Assembly: GCA_934292725.1 (NCBI GenBank)
Contig: CAKQXY010000058.1
Coordinates: 1 to 18,814 of the forward strand
Length of the DNA stretch: 18,814 nt
Reading direction: 5' to 3'
Source: an uncultured Lachnospiraceae bacterium
GTDB lineage: Bacteria; Bacillota; Clostridia; Lachnospirales; Lachnospiraceae
The position numbers and the translations under genes are program-made. Positions within the stretch are counted from its first letter, which is position 1. Each line of letters opens with the position of its first letter. Under the pieces are notes generated by a model. The model searched no databases, was not told the origin of the DNA, and worked only from the letters and a program-made list of their open reading frames with translations. Positions 7,240 to 14,282 of the stretch are shown piece after piece.

Positions 7240-8781
7240 TTATTCATAATATGGCCAATCTTCTCCGCCAAGAGTTGTTACTGAGATATCAATTGTCCAG
7301 CCGATATATGGAAATACCATAGCCTCGCCTGCATTTCCCGGACGAACTGATGCACTGACATTACAATCTGAAGCTCGGTAAATAAGTCCTGATGCAGCCT
7401 TATAGCTGTCACGATTCAACTCTTCTTCCTCCACAAGCTGTCCGTCAATATAGATCTGCTTATATGACACACAAGATAATGCCGGGTGCACCTCAACCTC
7501 AACCTGATGCTTATAATTAACGCGCACCTCTCCTACCTGACATTCAGTGTCGTTTACAACGATGTTGTACAGCGTCTCTGGCCATGAAACAGATAAAATC
7601 TCTGTTCTAAATCTTACAGAACGGTTTGCATCGCGCTCCTCAATTCCCCAGATATTGATACAGATGCGGTCTCCCGTTATATATGCTTCAATATAAATTG
7701 GATGGTTTGAAGTATTTACAAATTTAAAATCAGAATTATCCTGCGGTGCCACCATTGCATCCATGCCTGGATACACATAATTTACCATCATCGAATGATT
7801 TTTACGATACGCAACCTCAAGCTCTGCACGCAGCACGGCATTATAAAGTGTCGTCGTCACCTGGCAGACTCCTCCGCCAACTACCATCTCTACCCTTCCC
7901 TGATTGTAGCCTGGTGCCTCTAAGTATCCATTTTCTGTCGTAACTGCACCGTACAAATCAAGCGCAGATATTGTTTCGCCCGGATAGAAAATACGGCCAT
8001 TCATACCTTCTGCTGCACGGGCTATGTTGTTTCGCCTGTTCTGATCTCCAAGACCATCTGTGTAAAAGCTTCCAAGCGGCAGCTCACTAAATGCAAAATC
8101 GGCACTAGTATATGTCGCTGGTGTTTCCGTATAAGGAAACGTATAATTTATAGGATCAGCCGTTGAGAAATCATTTATCAACCCTGTCAGCTCATTATAA
8201 ATAGCCTCCGTATCAAACGCAATTCCATTTACTGCCTCTGTTACAACAAACTGTGCATTCTCACGTCTGACACTCGCATTAGATACTGTTTTCTCTAGCG
8301 CTGACGTATATTGACTTATCGTATCATGAAGTGTTTGCGTATCAAGCGAAAACTGCAGATCAAGGTTTACAGGATTTACATCCATATCCTTTTGCTTTTT
8401 ATACTGCTCTACGATATTTCCGCTCATAGTTAAATTGTCAAGAGAAGATACAGTCTCTGCATTTGTACACGCTACGCCGAAGGAGGATGCACTGTACTCA
8501 TAAGTATTTCCTACAATGTTCCATACCATATATCGTGACTGCCTGTCTTCTATATAATCAGAGATCTCGCTTTTTGCTTCTTCAAGCGTTTTTCCCTCAA
8601 GGCTTATTCCTTCATAGCTTACACCTCTTGGAAATACACCAGTCGTACTAGTATTGAGCGTTAATACAAATGGTGTCTTAGCAGTATCTGCCTCTGATGC
8701 ATATGATACCACACCAACCGCTCCAAGCAGCAAAAACGCTGCCGCAGCTGCCTTTTTTTTCATTTCCTTTAATGATCTCAT
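7240..8781 (-). CDS. VanW-family exported envelope protein (copy 1)
   Basis: Exported protein with a VanW domain, found in Gram-positive envelope proteins and in some vancomycin-resistance clusters; its biochemical role is unresolved. As called it is 513 aa. Residues 7-29 form a basic then hydrophobic signal/anchor. A putative peptidoglycan-binding-4-like region covers about 45-225. The VanW domain covers about 236-375, with GGGVCQ at 302-307 and the RKNHSM...YPG region after it. A diverged G5-like region lies at about 400-470. The start is set by AAGGAG (8791-8796) nine bases upstream of the ATG at 8781. An in-frame ATG at 8811 exists, but it sits in the arm of a 9-bp hairpin with poor spacing. 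It is paralogous to the next upstream gene over its full length and is 18 bp upstream of the HypE-like gene. Confidence 0.9.
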   Translation of the reverse strand: MRSLKEMKKKAAAAAFLLLGAVGVVSYASEADTAKTPFVLTLNTSTTGVFPRGVSYEGISLEGKTLEEAKSEISDYIEDRQSRYMVWNIVGNTYEYSASSFGVACTNAETVSSLDNLTMSGNIVEQYKKQKDMDVNPVNLDLQFSLDTQTLHDTISQYTSALEKTVSNASVRRENAQFVVTEAVNGIAFDTEAIYNELTGLINDFSTADPINYTFPYTETPATYTSADFAFSELPLGSFYTDGLGDQNRRNNIARAAEGMNGRIFYPGETISALDLYGAVTTENGYLEAPGYNQGRVEMVVGGGVCQVTTTLYNAVLRAELEVAYRKNHSMMVNYVYPGMDAMVAPQDNSDFKFVNTSNHPIYIEAYITGDRICINIWGIEERDANRSVRFRTEILSVSWPETLYNIVVNDTECQVGEVRVNYKHQVEVEVHPALSCVSYKQIYIDGQLVEEEELNRDSYKAASGLIYRASDCNVSASVRPGNAGEAMVFPYIGWTIDISVTTLGGEDWPYYE

Positions 8782-8790
8782 TCTGTGAAA

Positions 8791-8796
8791 CTCCTT
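8791..8796 (-). promoter_or_regulatory. Ribosome binding site deciding the VanW copy 1 start
   Basis: AAGGAG on the minus strand, nine bases before the ATG at 8781. It favours this start over the upstream in-frame ATG at 8811. Confidence 0.75.
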
Positions 8797-8807
8797 CTTA
8801 CGTAGAA

Positions 8808-8838
8808 ACATGCGCCCCTTGCAATAAGCGGCGCATGT
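8808..8838 (-). terminator. 9-bp hairpin between the two VanW genes, weak terminator or attenuator
   Basis: ACATGCGCC (8808-8816) pairs with GGCGCATGT (8830-8838) across a 13-nt loop. On the minus strand the stem is followed only by TTCT, so termination would be partial. It could lower expression of copy 1 and its downstream genes relative to copy 2, or mark an mRNA processing point. Confidence 0.45.
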
Positions 8839-8868
8839 ATAAAAGACTACTATTTAGCGTATCGTAAT

Positions 8869-10452
8869 TTAATATGGATAATACGGCCACTGCTCACCTG
8901 ATAACGTATAGGTATCAATCGTAAATGCAATGCCAATGTTCGGGAGCGTTGCCCAGGAAGAGCCAGTCGGAACTTCGTTCGGCCTTGCCTGAACGGTACA
9001 GTCTGATGCATGAATCAGTTCACCAGATGCTGGACCATAGACAGATGTATTTAACAAATCTACAGACTGTTCTACCCCATCAATGTACACATGTTTGTAA
9101 GACTGTGCTGTAAATCCCGGATGCGGATCGGTCAGTGTCTTCTGCTTATACGCTACATTTACATTACCAACCTTACAGTTTACATCATCCACTCTCTGAA
9201 CGTACAGCGGATCCTGCCATACAAAACCTGTTGTTCTCGTACTTGTGAATGCAATGGTACGGTTTGCCGCACGTTCCTCCACGCCCCAGATGTTGACGGT
9301 TACGCTGTCTCCGTCTACATAAGATTCAATGTAAATCGGATAATTGAGTGTGTTTGTGAAAGTAAAATCCAGACCTGACTTATAATCCACGGTAGCATCC
9401 AGCGCTGGCTCTACGTAGCTGACGATCATGGAATGAGATTTTCTGCTTACAACGGTAAGTTCTGCTCGAATGACGGCATTGTATAATGTGGTCGTCGTCT
9501 GGCAGATACCGCCGCCCATACTCGGCACAACCTTTCCAAGTTCATAGCCAAGACCCATCTGGTAGCCATTTTCCTCTGTTACATCATGGAACATCTTGAG
9601 CGTTGAAGCAGTCTCTCCCGGATAAATTACATTGCCATTCAGGTTCTGTGCTGATACCCGGATATTATTGGTTCTCGGCGCATCACCTAGACGAGTGGTT
9701 GTATAGCTTCCGAGCGGGGTCGGTGAGAAATTAAAGTATGAACTGTCATATGTCGGCGGTGTCTCTGTAAATGGAAAACTATACTGAATAGAATCAGCAG
9801 TAGAGAAATCCTCAATCTTTGCCAACAGCTCCGCTGCAATCGCATCTGTATCAAAAGAAACTCCAGTCACACCGTCAGTTACAACAAATTGTCCGTTTTC
9901 ACGCGTTACAGTTGCATTCTGAGGATCCTTATAAAAATGACTTGTGTACTCTGCAACAGTACTTCTTACTGCATCTTCATCTACTGTAAACTGTAAATCA
10001 AGATCAATCGGGCTTTGATCAATATCCTTTTGCTTCTTGTACTGCTCTACAAGATTTCCCTCTAATGTCATATTAGAAAGCTGGCTGACTACATCTGGAT
10101 TTGTCCATGTAGTTGAAAATGAACTTCCATCATAATCATATTTATATCCAAGCACATCCCACTGCATGTATCTTGTCAGACGATCATTAGCATATTCGTT
10201 AATCTCTGATACAGCCTCATCATATGTCTTTCCCTCGAGACTGATTCCCTCATAGCTGACGCCGCGTCCAAACACGCCTGTTGTTTTTTTATTGAACGTC
10301 AGATCGTAGGACTTTGCCTGAACCTGGCCTTGCGTCTCTTCTGCAAAAGCAGAGACGACCATTGAGGCAATCATGGCTAATACGATAATCACTGCAACTG
10401 CACCTGCTAAGATGCGTTTTTTCTTATCATTCTTGTTTTTGTAGTAAAACAT
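8869..10452 (-). CDS. VanW-family exported envelope protein (copy 2)
   Basis: 527-aa paralog of the following gene with the same domain order. A basic N-terminus and hydrophobic segment (about 12-37, ending SAFA) act as signal peptide or anchor. A putative peptidoglycan-binding-4-like region spans about 55-235, and the VanW domain about 246-385 with GGGICQ at 313-318. A G5-like region and a C-terminus ending WPYYPY follow; copy 1 ends WPYYE. Blocks such as RGVSYEGISLEGKT and VEQYKKQKD are shared almost unchanged, so tandem duplication followed by divergence is clear. AAAGGA precedes the ATG. Its promoter is at 10496-10525 (TTGCAA, 18 bp, TATAAT). It is probably the first gene of a run including copy 1, the HypE-like gene and trmL. 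Function in the envelope is inferred. Confidence 0.9.
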   Translation of the reverse strand: MFYYKNKNDKKKRILAGAVAVIIVLAMIASMVVSAFAEETQGQVQAKSYDLTFNKKTTGVFGRGVSYEGISLEGKTYDEAVSEINEYANDRLTRYMQWDVLGYKYDYDGSSFSTTWTNPDVVSQLSNMTLEGNLVEQYKKQKDIDQSPIDLDLQFTVDEDAVRSTVAEYTSHFYKDPQNATVTRENGQFVVTDGVTGVSFDTDAIAAELLAKIEDFSTADSIQYSFPFTETPPTYDSSYFNFSPTPLGSYTTTRLGDAPRTNNIRVSAQNLNGNVIYPGETASTLKMFHDVTEENGYQMGLGYELGKVVPSMGGGICQTTTTLYNAVIRAELTVVSRKSHSMIVSYVEPALDATVDYKSGLDFTFTNTLNYPIYIESYVDGDSVTVNIWGVEERAANRTIAFTSTRTTGFVWQDPLYVQRVDDVNCKVGNVNVAYKQKTLTDPHPGFTAQSYKHVYIDGVEQSVDLLNTSVYGPASGELIHASDCTVQARPNEVPTGSSWATLPNIGIAFTIDTYTLSGEQWPYYPY

Positions 10453-10478
10453 CCGCCTTTTTCCTTTCTATTTCTATT

Positions 10479-10487
10479 CATGCGCCC
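10479..10487 (-). promoter_or_regulatory. GGGCGCATG element shared upstream of both VanW genes
   Basis: GGGCGCATG ends 26 nt before the ATG of copy 2. The same nine bases (8809-8817) end 27 nt before the ATG of copy 1. It may be a relic of the duplication or a common leader element; the two leaders otherwise differ. Confidence 0.35.
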
Positions 10488-10495
10488 AGATTCTT

Positions 10496-10525
10496 ATTAT
10501 ACATAATAATATGGTATTTTTGCAA
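10496..10525 (-). promoter_or_regulatory. Promoter for VanW copy 2, with overlapping dyad
   Basis: On the minus strand TTGCAA (10520-10525) and TATAAT (10496-10501) are 18 bp apart. The -35 box lies inside an inverted repeat GGTATT-TTTGC-AATACC (10513-10529), a plausible operator. The predicted start is near 10489, just before the GGGCGCATG element. Confidence 0.6.
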
Positions 10526-10542
10526 TACCTTTTCAAACTTTC

Positions 10543-10564
10543 TTTATGCATCTGAGCGCATAAA
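10543..10564. repeat. 7-bp inverted repeat in the VanW / UDP-sugar pyrophosphorylase intergenic region
   Basis: TTTATGC (10543-10549) and GCATAAA (10558-10564) form a perfect dyad with an 8-nt centre. It lies about 20-40 bp upstream of the copy 2 -35 box, a position suitable for an activator or repressor. The 324-bp gap 10453-10776 otherwise holds the two divergent promoters, the dyad over the copy 2 -35 box and the pyrophosphorylase leader; no further gene is seen. Confidence 0.4.
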
Positions 10565-10646
10565 TTAACAGTGTTTTCCTTATCATACCATACTTTCAAA
10601 GTTTTTCACATTTCAAATTTCTTACATTTTTCGGACGATTATAACC

Positions 10647-10675
10647 TTTACTTTTTTCTGGCTCTGTGTTATCGT
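10647..10675 (+). promoter_or_regulatory. Possible promoter for the UDP-sugar pyrophosphorylase gene
   Basis: TTTACT (10647-10652) and TATCGT (10670-10675) are 17 bp apart; the -10 is weak. It would give a leader of about 95 nt containing overlapping hairpins. Confidence 0.4.
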
Positions 10676-10706
10676 AAAGTTACAAATATAGGGATGTCAA
10701 TTTAAT

Positions 10707-10732
10707 CCCACACATGCCGTGGGCATCGGCAT
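10707..10732 (+). promoter_or_regulatory. Overlapping alternative hairpins in the leader
   Basis: CCCAC/GTGGG (10707-10711 with 10719-10723) and ATGCCG/CGGCAT (10714-10719 with 10727-10732) share bases and cannot form together. This arrangement is typical of conformational switches but could be chance at this stem length. No known riboswitch class is recognised. Confidence 0.3.
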
Positions 10733-10776
10733 TCTGTAAATTGCCCAAATTCAATATTTGAAGAAAGGTTCGTATT

Positions 10777-12003
10777 ATGACAAAACAGGACGCTATTAAC
10801 TTATTAACACAGAAGGATCAGCTGCAGCTGCTTTCATTTTATGACACTCTTACACCAGAGCAGCAAGAAAATCTCCTTGCTCAGATTGAAGGAATTGACT
10901 GGTCCTTGCTTGATGTATTAAAGACACATGAAACAGTAAATGCACGCGGTACATTTGCACCGCTGTCTGCTATGGAGCTATCCCAGATTGACGCAAACCG
11001 CGCACATCTTGAGGAAGTTGGATTACAGGCAATCCGCGAGGGCAAGGTTGCTGCCGTTTTGCTTGCAGGAGGTCAGGGTACACGTCTTGGTTTTGATAAG
11101 CCAAAGGGTATGTACAATATCGGTGTCACAAGAGAGCTTTACATTTTCGAATGTCTGATCAATAATGTAATGGAAGTTGTAAAAAAGGCTGGTGCCTGGA
11201 TTCCATTTTATATCATGACAAGTGACAAGAATTATGATGATACTACTTCTTTTTTGAAGGAGAAAAATTATTTTGGCTACAATGCCGAATATATTCATTT
11301 CTTCAAGCAGGAGATGGCACCAAGCGTAGATTACAATGGAAAGCTTCTTATGGAAGCACCTGATCGCCTGTCACTTTCTCCAAATGGAAACGGCGGATGG
11401 TTCTCATCTCTTTGCCGCTATGGATATGACAAGCAGATGAAGGAAGCTGGTGTTGAATGGCTGACTGCATTTGCTGTTGACAATGTTCTTCAAAGAATTA
11501 ATGATCCGGCATTTGTCGGCGCTGTCATTGATTCTGGCTGTGACTGCGGCGGTATGGTTGTAAGAAAGGCTGACCCAAATGAGCGTGTCGGTGTTCTTTG
11601 TACTGAGGATGGCAAGCCTTCCATCGTTGAATATTATGAGATGACTGAGGATATGATTCACTTAAAGGATGAGGATGGAAATCTGCTCTACAACTTTGGT
11701 GTTATCTTAAACTACATGTTTAATTTGGATCGTTTAACTGAGATCAAAAGCAAGCGCCTCCCGTTACATATCGTTGAGAAAAAGATTCCTTACATTGATG
11801 GTGATGGCAATATGATTAAGCCAACTACACCAAATGGCTACAAGTTCGAATCTTTGATTCTCGACATGATCCATATGATGGACAGCTGCTGCCCATTTGA
11901 GGTTGATCGTGAGAAAGCATTCGCACCTGTTAAAAATCCAACTGGTGTAGACTCTGTTGAATCTGCAAGAAAACTTCTTGAGAAAAACGGCGTAACTTTA
12001 TAA
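10777..12003 (+). CDS. UDP-sugar pyrophosphorylase, eukaryotic UAP1-like (UDPGP family)
   Basis: Nucleotidyltransferase that makes a UDP-sugar from UTP and a sugar-1-phosphate, in the UDPGP family typical of eukaryotic UAP1 (UDP-N-acetylhexosamine pyrophosphorylase). At 408 aa it is shorter than UAP1 (about 480-520), lacking some terminal additions. Key motifs are the nucleotide-binding LAGGQGTRLGFDKPKG (96-111), NGNGGW (203-208), the metal-site region VDNVL (234-238), and a UAP1-like block with KKIPYID (335-341) and PNGYKFE (352-358). Most bacteria make UDP-GlcNAc with GlmU, so this may serve a different or extra sugar. A GAAAGG Shine-Dalgarno precedes the ATG. It is a single-gene unit ended by a strong terminator. 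The substrate (GlcNAc-1-P, GalNAc-1-P or Glc-1-P) cannot be read from sequence. Confidence 0.88.
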   Translation: MTKQDAINLLTQKDQLQLLSFYDTLTPEQQENLLAQIEGIDWSLLDVLKTHETVNARGTFAPLSAMELSQIDANRAHLEEVGLQAIREGKVAAVLLAGGQGTRLGFDKPKGMYNIGVTRELYIFECLINNVMEVVKKAGAWIPFYIMTSDKNYDDTTSFLKEKNYFGYNAEYIHFFKQEMAPSVDYNGKLLMEAPDRLSLSPNGNGGWFSSLCRYGYDKQMKEAGVEWLTAFAVDNVLQRINDPAFVGAVIDSGCDCGGMVVRKADPNERVGVLCTEDGKPSIVEYYEMTEDMIHLKDEDGNLLYNFGVILNYMFNLDRLTEIKSKRLPLHIVEKKIPYIDGDGNMIKPTTPNGYKFESLILDMIHMMDSCCPFEVDREKAFAPVKNPTGVDSVESARKLLEKNGVTL

Positions 12004-12012
12004 AAACAATCG

Positions 12013-12037
12013 GGGATAGGAAAATTTTTCCTATCCC
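12013..12037. terminator. Bidirectional intrinsic terminator
   Basis: GGGATAGGAAAA pairs with TTTTCCTATCCC, giving at least 8 GC-containing pairs. T-rich tracts follow on both strands. It separates the convergent pyrophosphorylase gene and the secreted-protein gene. Confidence 0.85.
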
Positions 12038-12043
12038 TCATTT

Positions 12044-13102
12044 TTACTGCGAAATCAAGCCCTGTGATGCCCATTCTCTCAGTAAGTCTGTCATCCACAA
12101 AATACCATCCTCTGGTTCCTCTATTTCAATTGGTTCTTCTGCTGGCTCAACACTCACGACAAAATTAAATAATGCATTCTTTATATCTGGCTCATCTGTC
12201 TGTGTCAAAAGCCCTTCCGTTTCACCGACAACCGGCGAAAGATCTTCAATTCCCCATTCCTCTTGAAGTTTGTCTGGAATCTCTGCCTCAATTGTCACTT
12301 CAAATGCATATGTACCTGCCGCGCCATCCTTTCCCGCACAGATCGACGCATTAACTTCAAGACCTTTTGAAACTGCATTCTCAAACTGCACGGCTAGTGG
12401 TATTTTCTCAGCATCTTTCATTCCTTCTATGACTGCATCCACATATGGTGTAAGAAGCGGCTCCCAGTCAATGGCAAATATTTTATCTAACTGTCCCTGC
12501 TCAATCTGCATATCGATGCGCTCCAAAAGCTGCCCTATCTGATCATTTTTCAGATTAATCGTGTAAGAGCCTGCATCATGTGCCGCCGCAAGACCTGAAA
12601 ACACCCCTATCAAATCATCATATTTAAACTCATCCAGACCTATTGAAGCGCCCACCAGACCAATCCAGTCTTCTGTAAGTGAATCTGCTGCCTGCAGCAC
12701 ATTCTCATTCTCTTCCTCGTCAATGCGGTCCTCCTCTGTCAATTCCGATATCATCTCTTTAACCGATTCTGTATTTAAATATGCCTTTGTACCAAATACA
12801 CGAAGTACATCCTCTGATACAAAATCAAAAAAAGTTCCATCACCATTTGGTGCACTTAAATACAGCATGTCCACAGATGCACTGTCTGGTGTCATACGGA
12901 TCGTCATTCCGGCTGATACTTCCACATCACCAAGCGTCATTGAGGCTGAAAACATTTCAGTTTTCTCTTTTATCTGTCTCGCCTCTGTGACCATATCTGC
13001 AATCTTTCTTATTCCACCCGTTTCCTCTTCTGCAAAAGTATTCTGTGCCGTGCTGACAAAAATCACTGTCCCTGCCGCAAACAGCATCATTCTTTTTTTC
13101 AT
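12044..13102 (-). CDS. Secreted protein of unknown function
   Basis: I do not recognise this protein. As called it is 352 aa. The N-terminus (MKKRMMLFAAGTVIFVSTAQ) is a classical signal peptide ending NTFA before an acidic EEE, with no lipobox cysteine and no C-terminal anchor, so export by Sec and release or loose wall association is likely. The mature part is acidic, with a region of alternating beta-type segments (about 40-110), then Glu/Asp-rich helices. It loosely resembles lipid-binding LppX/LprG-type folds by pattern only. The start at 13102 is chosen because GGAGGG (13111-13116) lies eight bases upstream and the signal peptide follows; the in-frame ATG at 13150 would add a non-signal-like tail. 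Possible promoter: TTGCAA, 17 bp, TAGTAT at 13184-13212. It is a single-gene unit. Confidence 0.75.
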   Translation of the reverse strand: MKKRMMLFAAGTVIFVSTAQNTFAEEETGGIRKIADMVTEARQIKEKTEMFSASMTLGDVEVSAGMTIRMTPDSASVDMLYLSAPNGDGTFFDFVSEDVLRVFGTKAYLNTESVKEMISELTEEDRIDEEENENVLQAADSLTEDWIGLVGASIGLDEFKYDDLIGVFSGLAAAHDAGSYTINLKNDQIGQLLERIDMQIEQGQLDKIFAIDWEPLLTPYVDAVIEGMKDAEKIPLAVQFENAVSKGLEVNASICAGKDGAAGTYAFEVTIEAEIPDKLQEEWGIEDLSPVVGETEGLLTQTDEPDIKNALFNFVVSVEPAEEPIEIEEPEDGILWMTDLLREWASQGLISQ

Positions 13103-13110
13103 GAAACGTT

Positions 13111-13116
13111 CCCTCC
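13111..13116 (-). promoter_or_regulatory. Ribosome binding site deciding the secreted-protein start
   Basis: GGAGGG on the minus strand, eight bases before the ATG at 13102. It is far stronger than anything before the upstream ATG at 13150. Confidence 0.8.
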
Positions 13117-13183
13117 ATACACTATATGTTGCCACTTTCATTTCCAACATTACTCTCCTGCATTACACAGCTTTATCATACCC

Positions 13184-13212
13184 ATACTACCATACTACGC
13201 CCTTTTTTGCAA
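13184..13212 (-). promoter_or_regulatory. Possible promoter for the secreted-protein gene
   Basis: On the minus strand TTGCAA (13207-13212) and TAGTAT (13184-13189) are 17 bp apart. The leader would be about 75 nt. Confidence 0.45.
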
Positions 13213-13245
13213 AGATATTACGCTTACAAATATCTTACAGTTTAC

Positions 13246-13255
13246 AACACGTGTT
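13246..13255. promoter_or_regulatory. AACACGTGTT palindrome, candidate operator
   Basis: A perfect 10-bp palindrome ending 4 bp before the -35 box of the gluconate 5-dehydrogenase promoter. The regulator is not known. Confidence 0.4.
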
Positions 13256-13259
13256 ACGG

Positions 13260-13288
13260 TTGACTGGTTTCTTTTGATATGGTATACT
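13260..13288 (+). promoter_or_regulatory. Strong promoter for the gluconate 5-dehydrogenase gene
   Basis: TTGACT (13260-13265) and TATACT (13283-13288) are 17 bp apart, close to consensus. The predicted start is near 13295 and the leader about 58 nt. Confidence 0.8.
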
Positions 13289-13352
13289 ATACACAACTAG
13301 ATGGACATATTTTTGTATGTTCCGTCAAAAAATTCAAGGAGGGTTTTTTACC

Positions 13353-14153
13353 ATGGATATGTCTTCTTTTTCTCTGGAAGGTAAGATTGCGCTGATTACT
13401 GGCGCTTCCTATGGTATCGGTATGGCTATCGCTAAGGGTATGGCTGCTGCCGGTGCTACAATCGTATTTAACGATATTAAGCAGGAGTTAGTTGATAAGG
13501 GTCTTGCTGCATACGAAGAAGCTGGAATCAAGGCTCATGGCTATGTTTGTGACGTTACTAATGAGGACGCTGTAAACGAGCTTGTTGCAAAGATTGAGGC
13601 TGAGGTTGGTGTAATCGACATTCTTGTAAACAATGCCGGAATCATCAAGAGAATCCCTATGTGTGAGATGACCGCAGCTCAGTTCAGACAGGTTATCGAT
13701 GTTGACTTAAATGCTCCGTTTATCGTAGCAAAGGCTGTTATTCCGAGCATGATCAAGAAGGGTCATGGAAAGATCATCAACATCTGCTCCATGATGTCTG
13801 AGCTTGGACGTGAGACCGTATCTGCTTATGCAGCAGCTAAGGGTGGCTTAAAGATGCTGACCAGAAACATCTGCTCTGAGTACGGTGAGTACAACATTCA
13901 GTGTAACGGTATCGGACCTGGCTACATTGCTACTCCGCAGACCGCTCCACTTCGTGAGATTCAGCCAGATGGTTCCCGTCATCCATTTGACCAGTTCATC
14001 ATCGCTAAGACTCCTGCAGCTCGCTGGGGAGAGGCTGAGGATCTGGCAGGCCCGGCAGTATTCCTTGCTTCTGATGCTTCCAACTTCGTAAACGGACATG
14101 TTCTGTATGTAGATGGTGGTATCTTAGCTTACATCGGAAAGCAGCCACAGTAA
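13353..14153 (+). CDS. Gluconate 5-dehydrogenase (IdnO/Ga5DH-type SDR)
   Basis: Cytoplasmic short-chain dehydrogenase that interconverts 5-ketogluconate and gluconate with NAD(P)H, feeding ketogluconate/hexuronate catabolism. As called it is 266 aa. The cofactor motif TGASYGIG is at 16-23, NNAG at 93-96, and the catalytic set is N120, S146, Y159, K163 within NICSMMSELGRETVSAYAAAK. The NGIGPGYIATPQTAPLRE stretch and the C-terminus NGHVLYVDGGILAYIGKQP match the streptococcal Ga5DH type rather than KduD. AGGAGGG (13337-13343) lies nine bases before the ATG at 13353; the in-frame ATG at 13317 is rejected. Codons look optimised (GGT, GCT, AAG, ATC) relative to neighbours and the promoter is near consensus, suggesting high expression. 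It is a single gene with its own terminator; no other sugar-acid gene is nearby, so the physiological substrate is inferred. Confidence 0.93.
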   Translation: MDMSSFSLEGKIALITGASYGIGMAIAKGMAAAGATIVFNDIKQELVDKGLAAYEEAGIKAHGYVCDVTNEDAVNELVAKIEAEVGVIDILVNNAGIIKRIPMCEMTAAQFRQVIDVDLNAPFIVAKAVIPSMIKKGHGKIINICSMMSELGRETVSAYAAAKGGLKMLTRNICSEYGEYNIQCNGIGPGYIATPQTAPLREIQPDGSRHPFDQFIIAKTPAARWGEAEDLAGPAVFLASDASNFVNGHVLYVDGGILAYIGKQPQ

Positions 14154-14189
14154 TTTATCTGATGAATCGTACTTAAATAGTACATAAAA

Positions 14190-14229
14190 AGAAAGCTTCG
14201 CGTTGTTTGATACATATGCGGAGCTTTCT
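14190..14229 (+). terminator. Intrinsic terminator after gluconate 5-dehydrogenase
   Basis: AGAAAGCTTCGC pairs with GCGGAGCTTTCT (12 positions, one G-U) around a 16-nt loop, with T-rich sequence at the 3' side. A small GTACT/AGTAC hairpin (14169-14183) precedes it. Confidence 0.8.
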
Positions 14230-14282
14230 TTAAGCATTAAAAAGCGTTGCTAAATATAATAGAAAGGTGTGAATAAATCGTT

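Noticed and set aside
8782..8811. Upstream ATG of VanW copy 1 as start
   Set aside because: It lies in the arm of a 9-bp hairpin with a poor Shine-Dalgarno, whereas AAGGAG is correctly placed for the ATG at 8781.
13103..13150. Upstream ATG of the secreted protein as start
   Set aside because: It would bury the signal peptide behind 16 residues, and GGAGGG is correctly placed for the ATG at 13102.
13317..13352. Upstream ATG of gluconate 5-dehydrogenase as start
   Set aside because: The AGGAGGG site lies inside that extension and fits the ATG at 13353; family members begin there.
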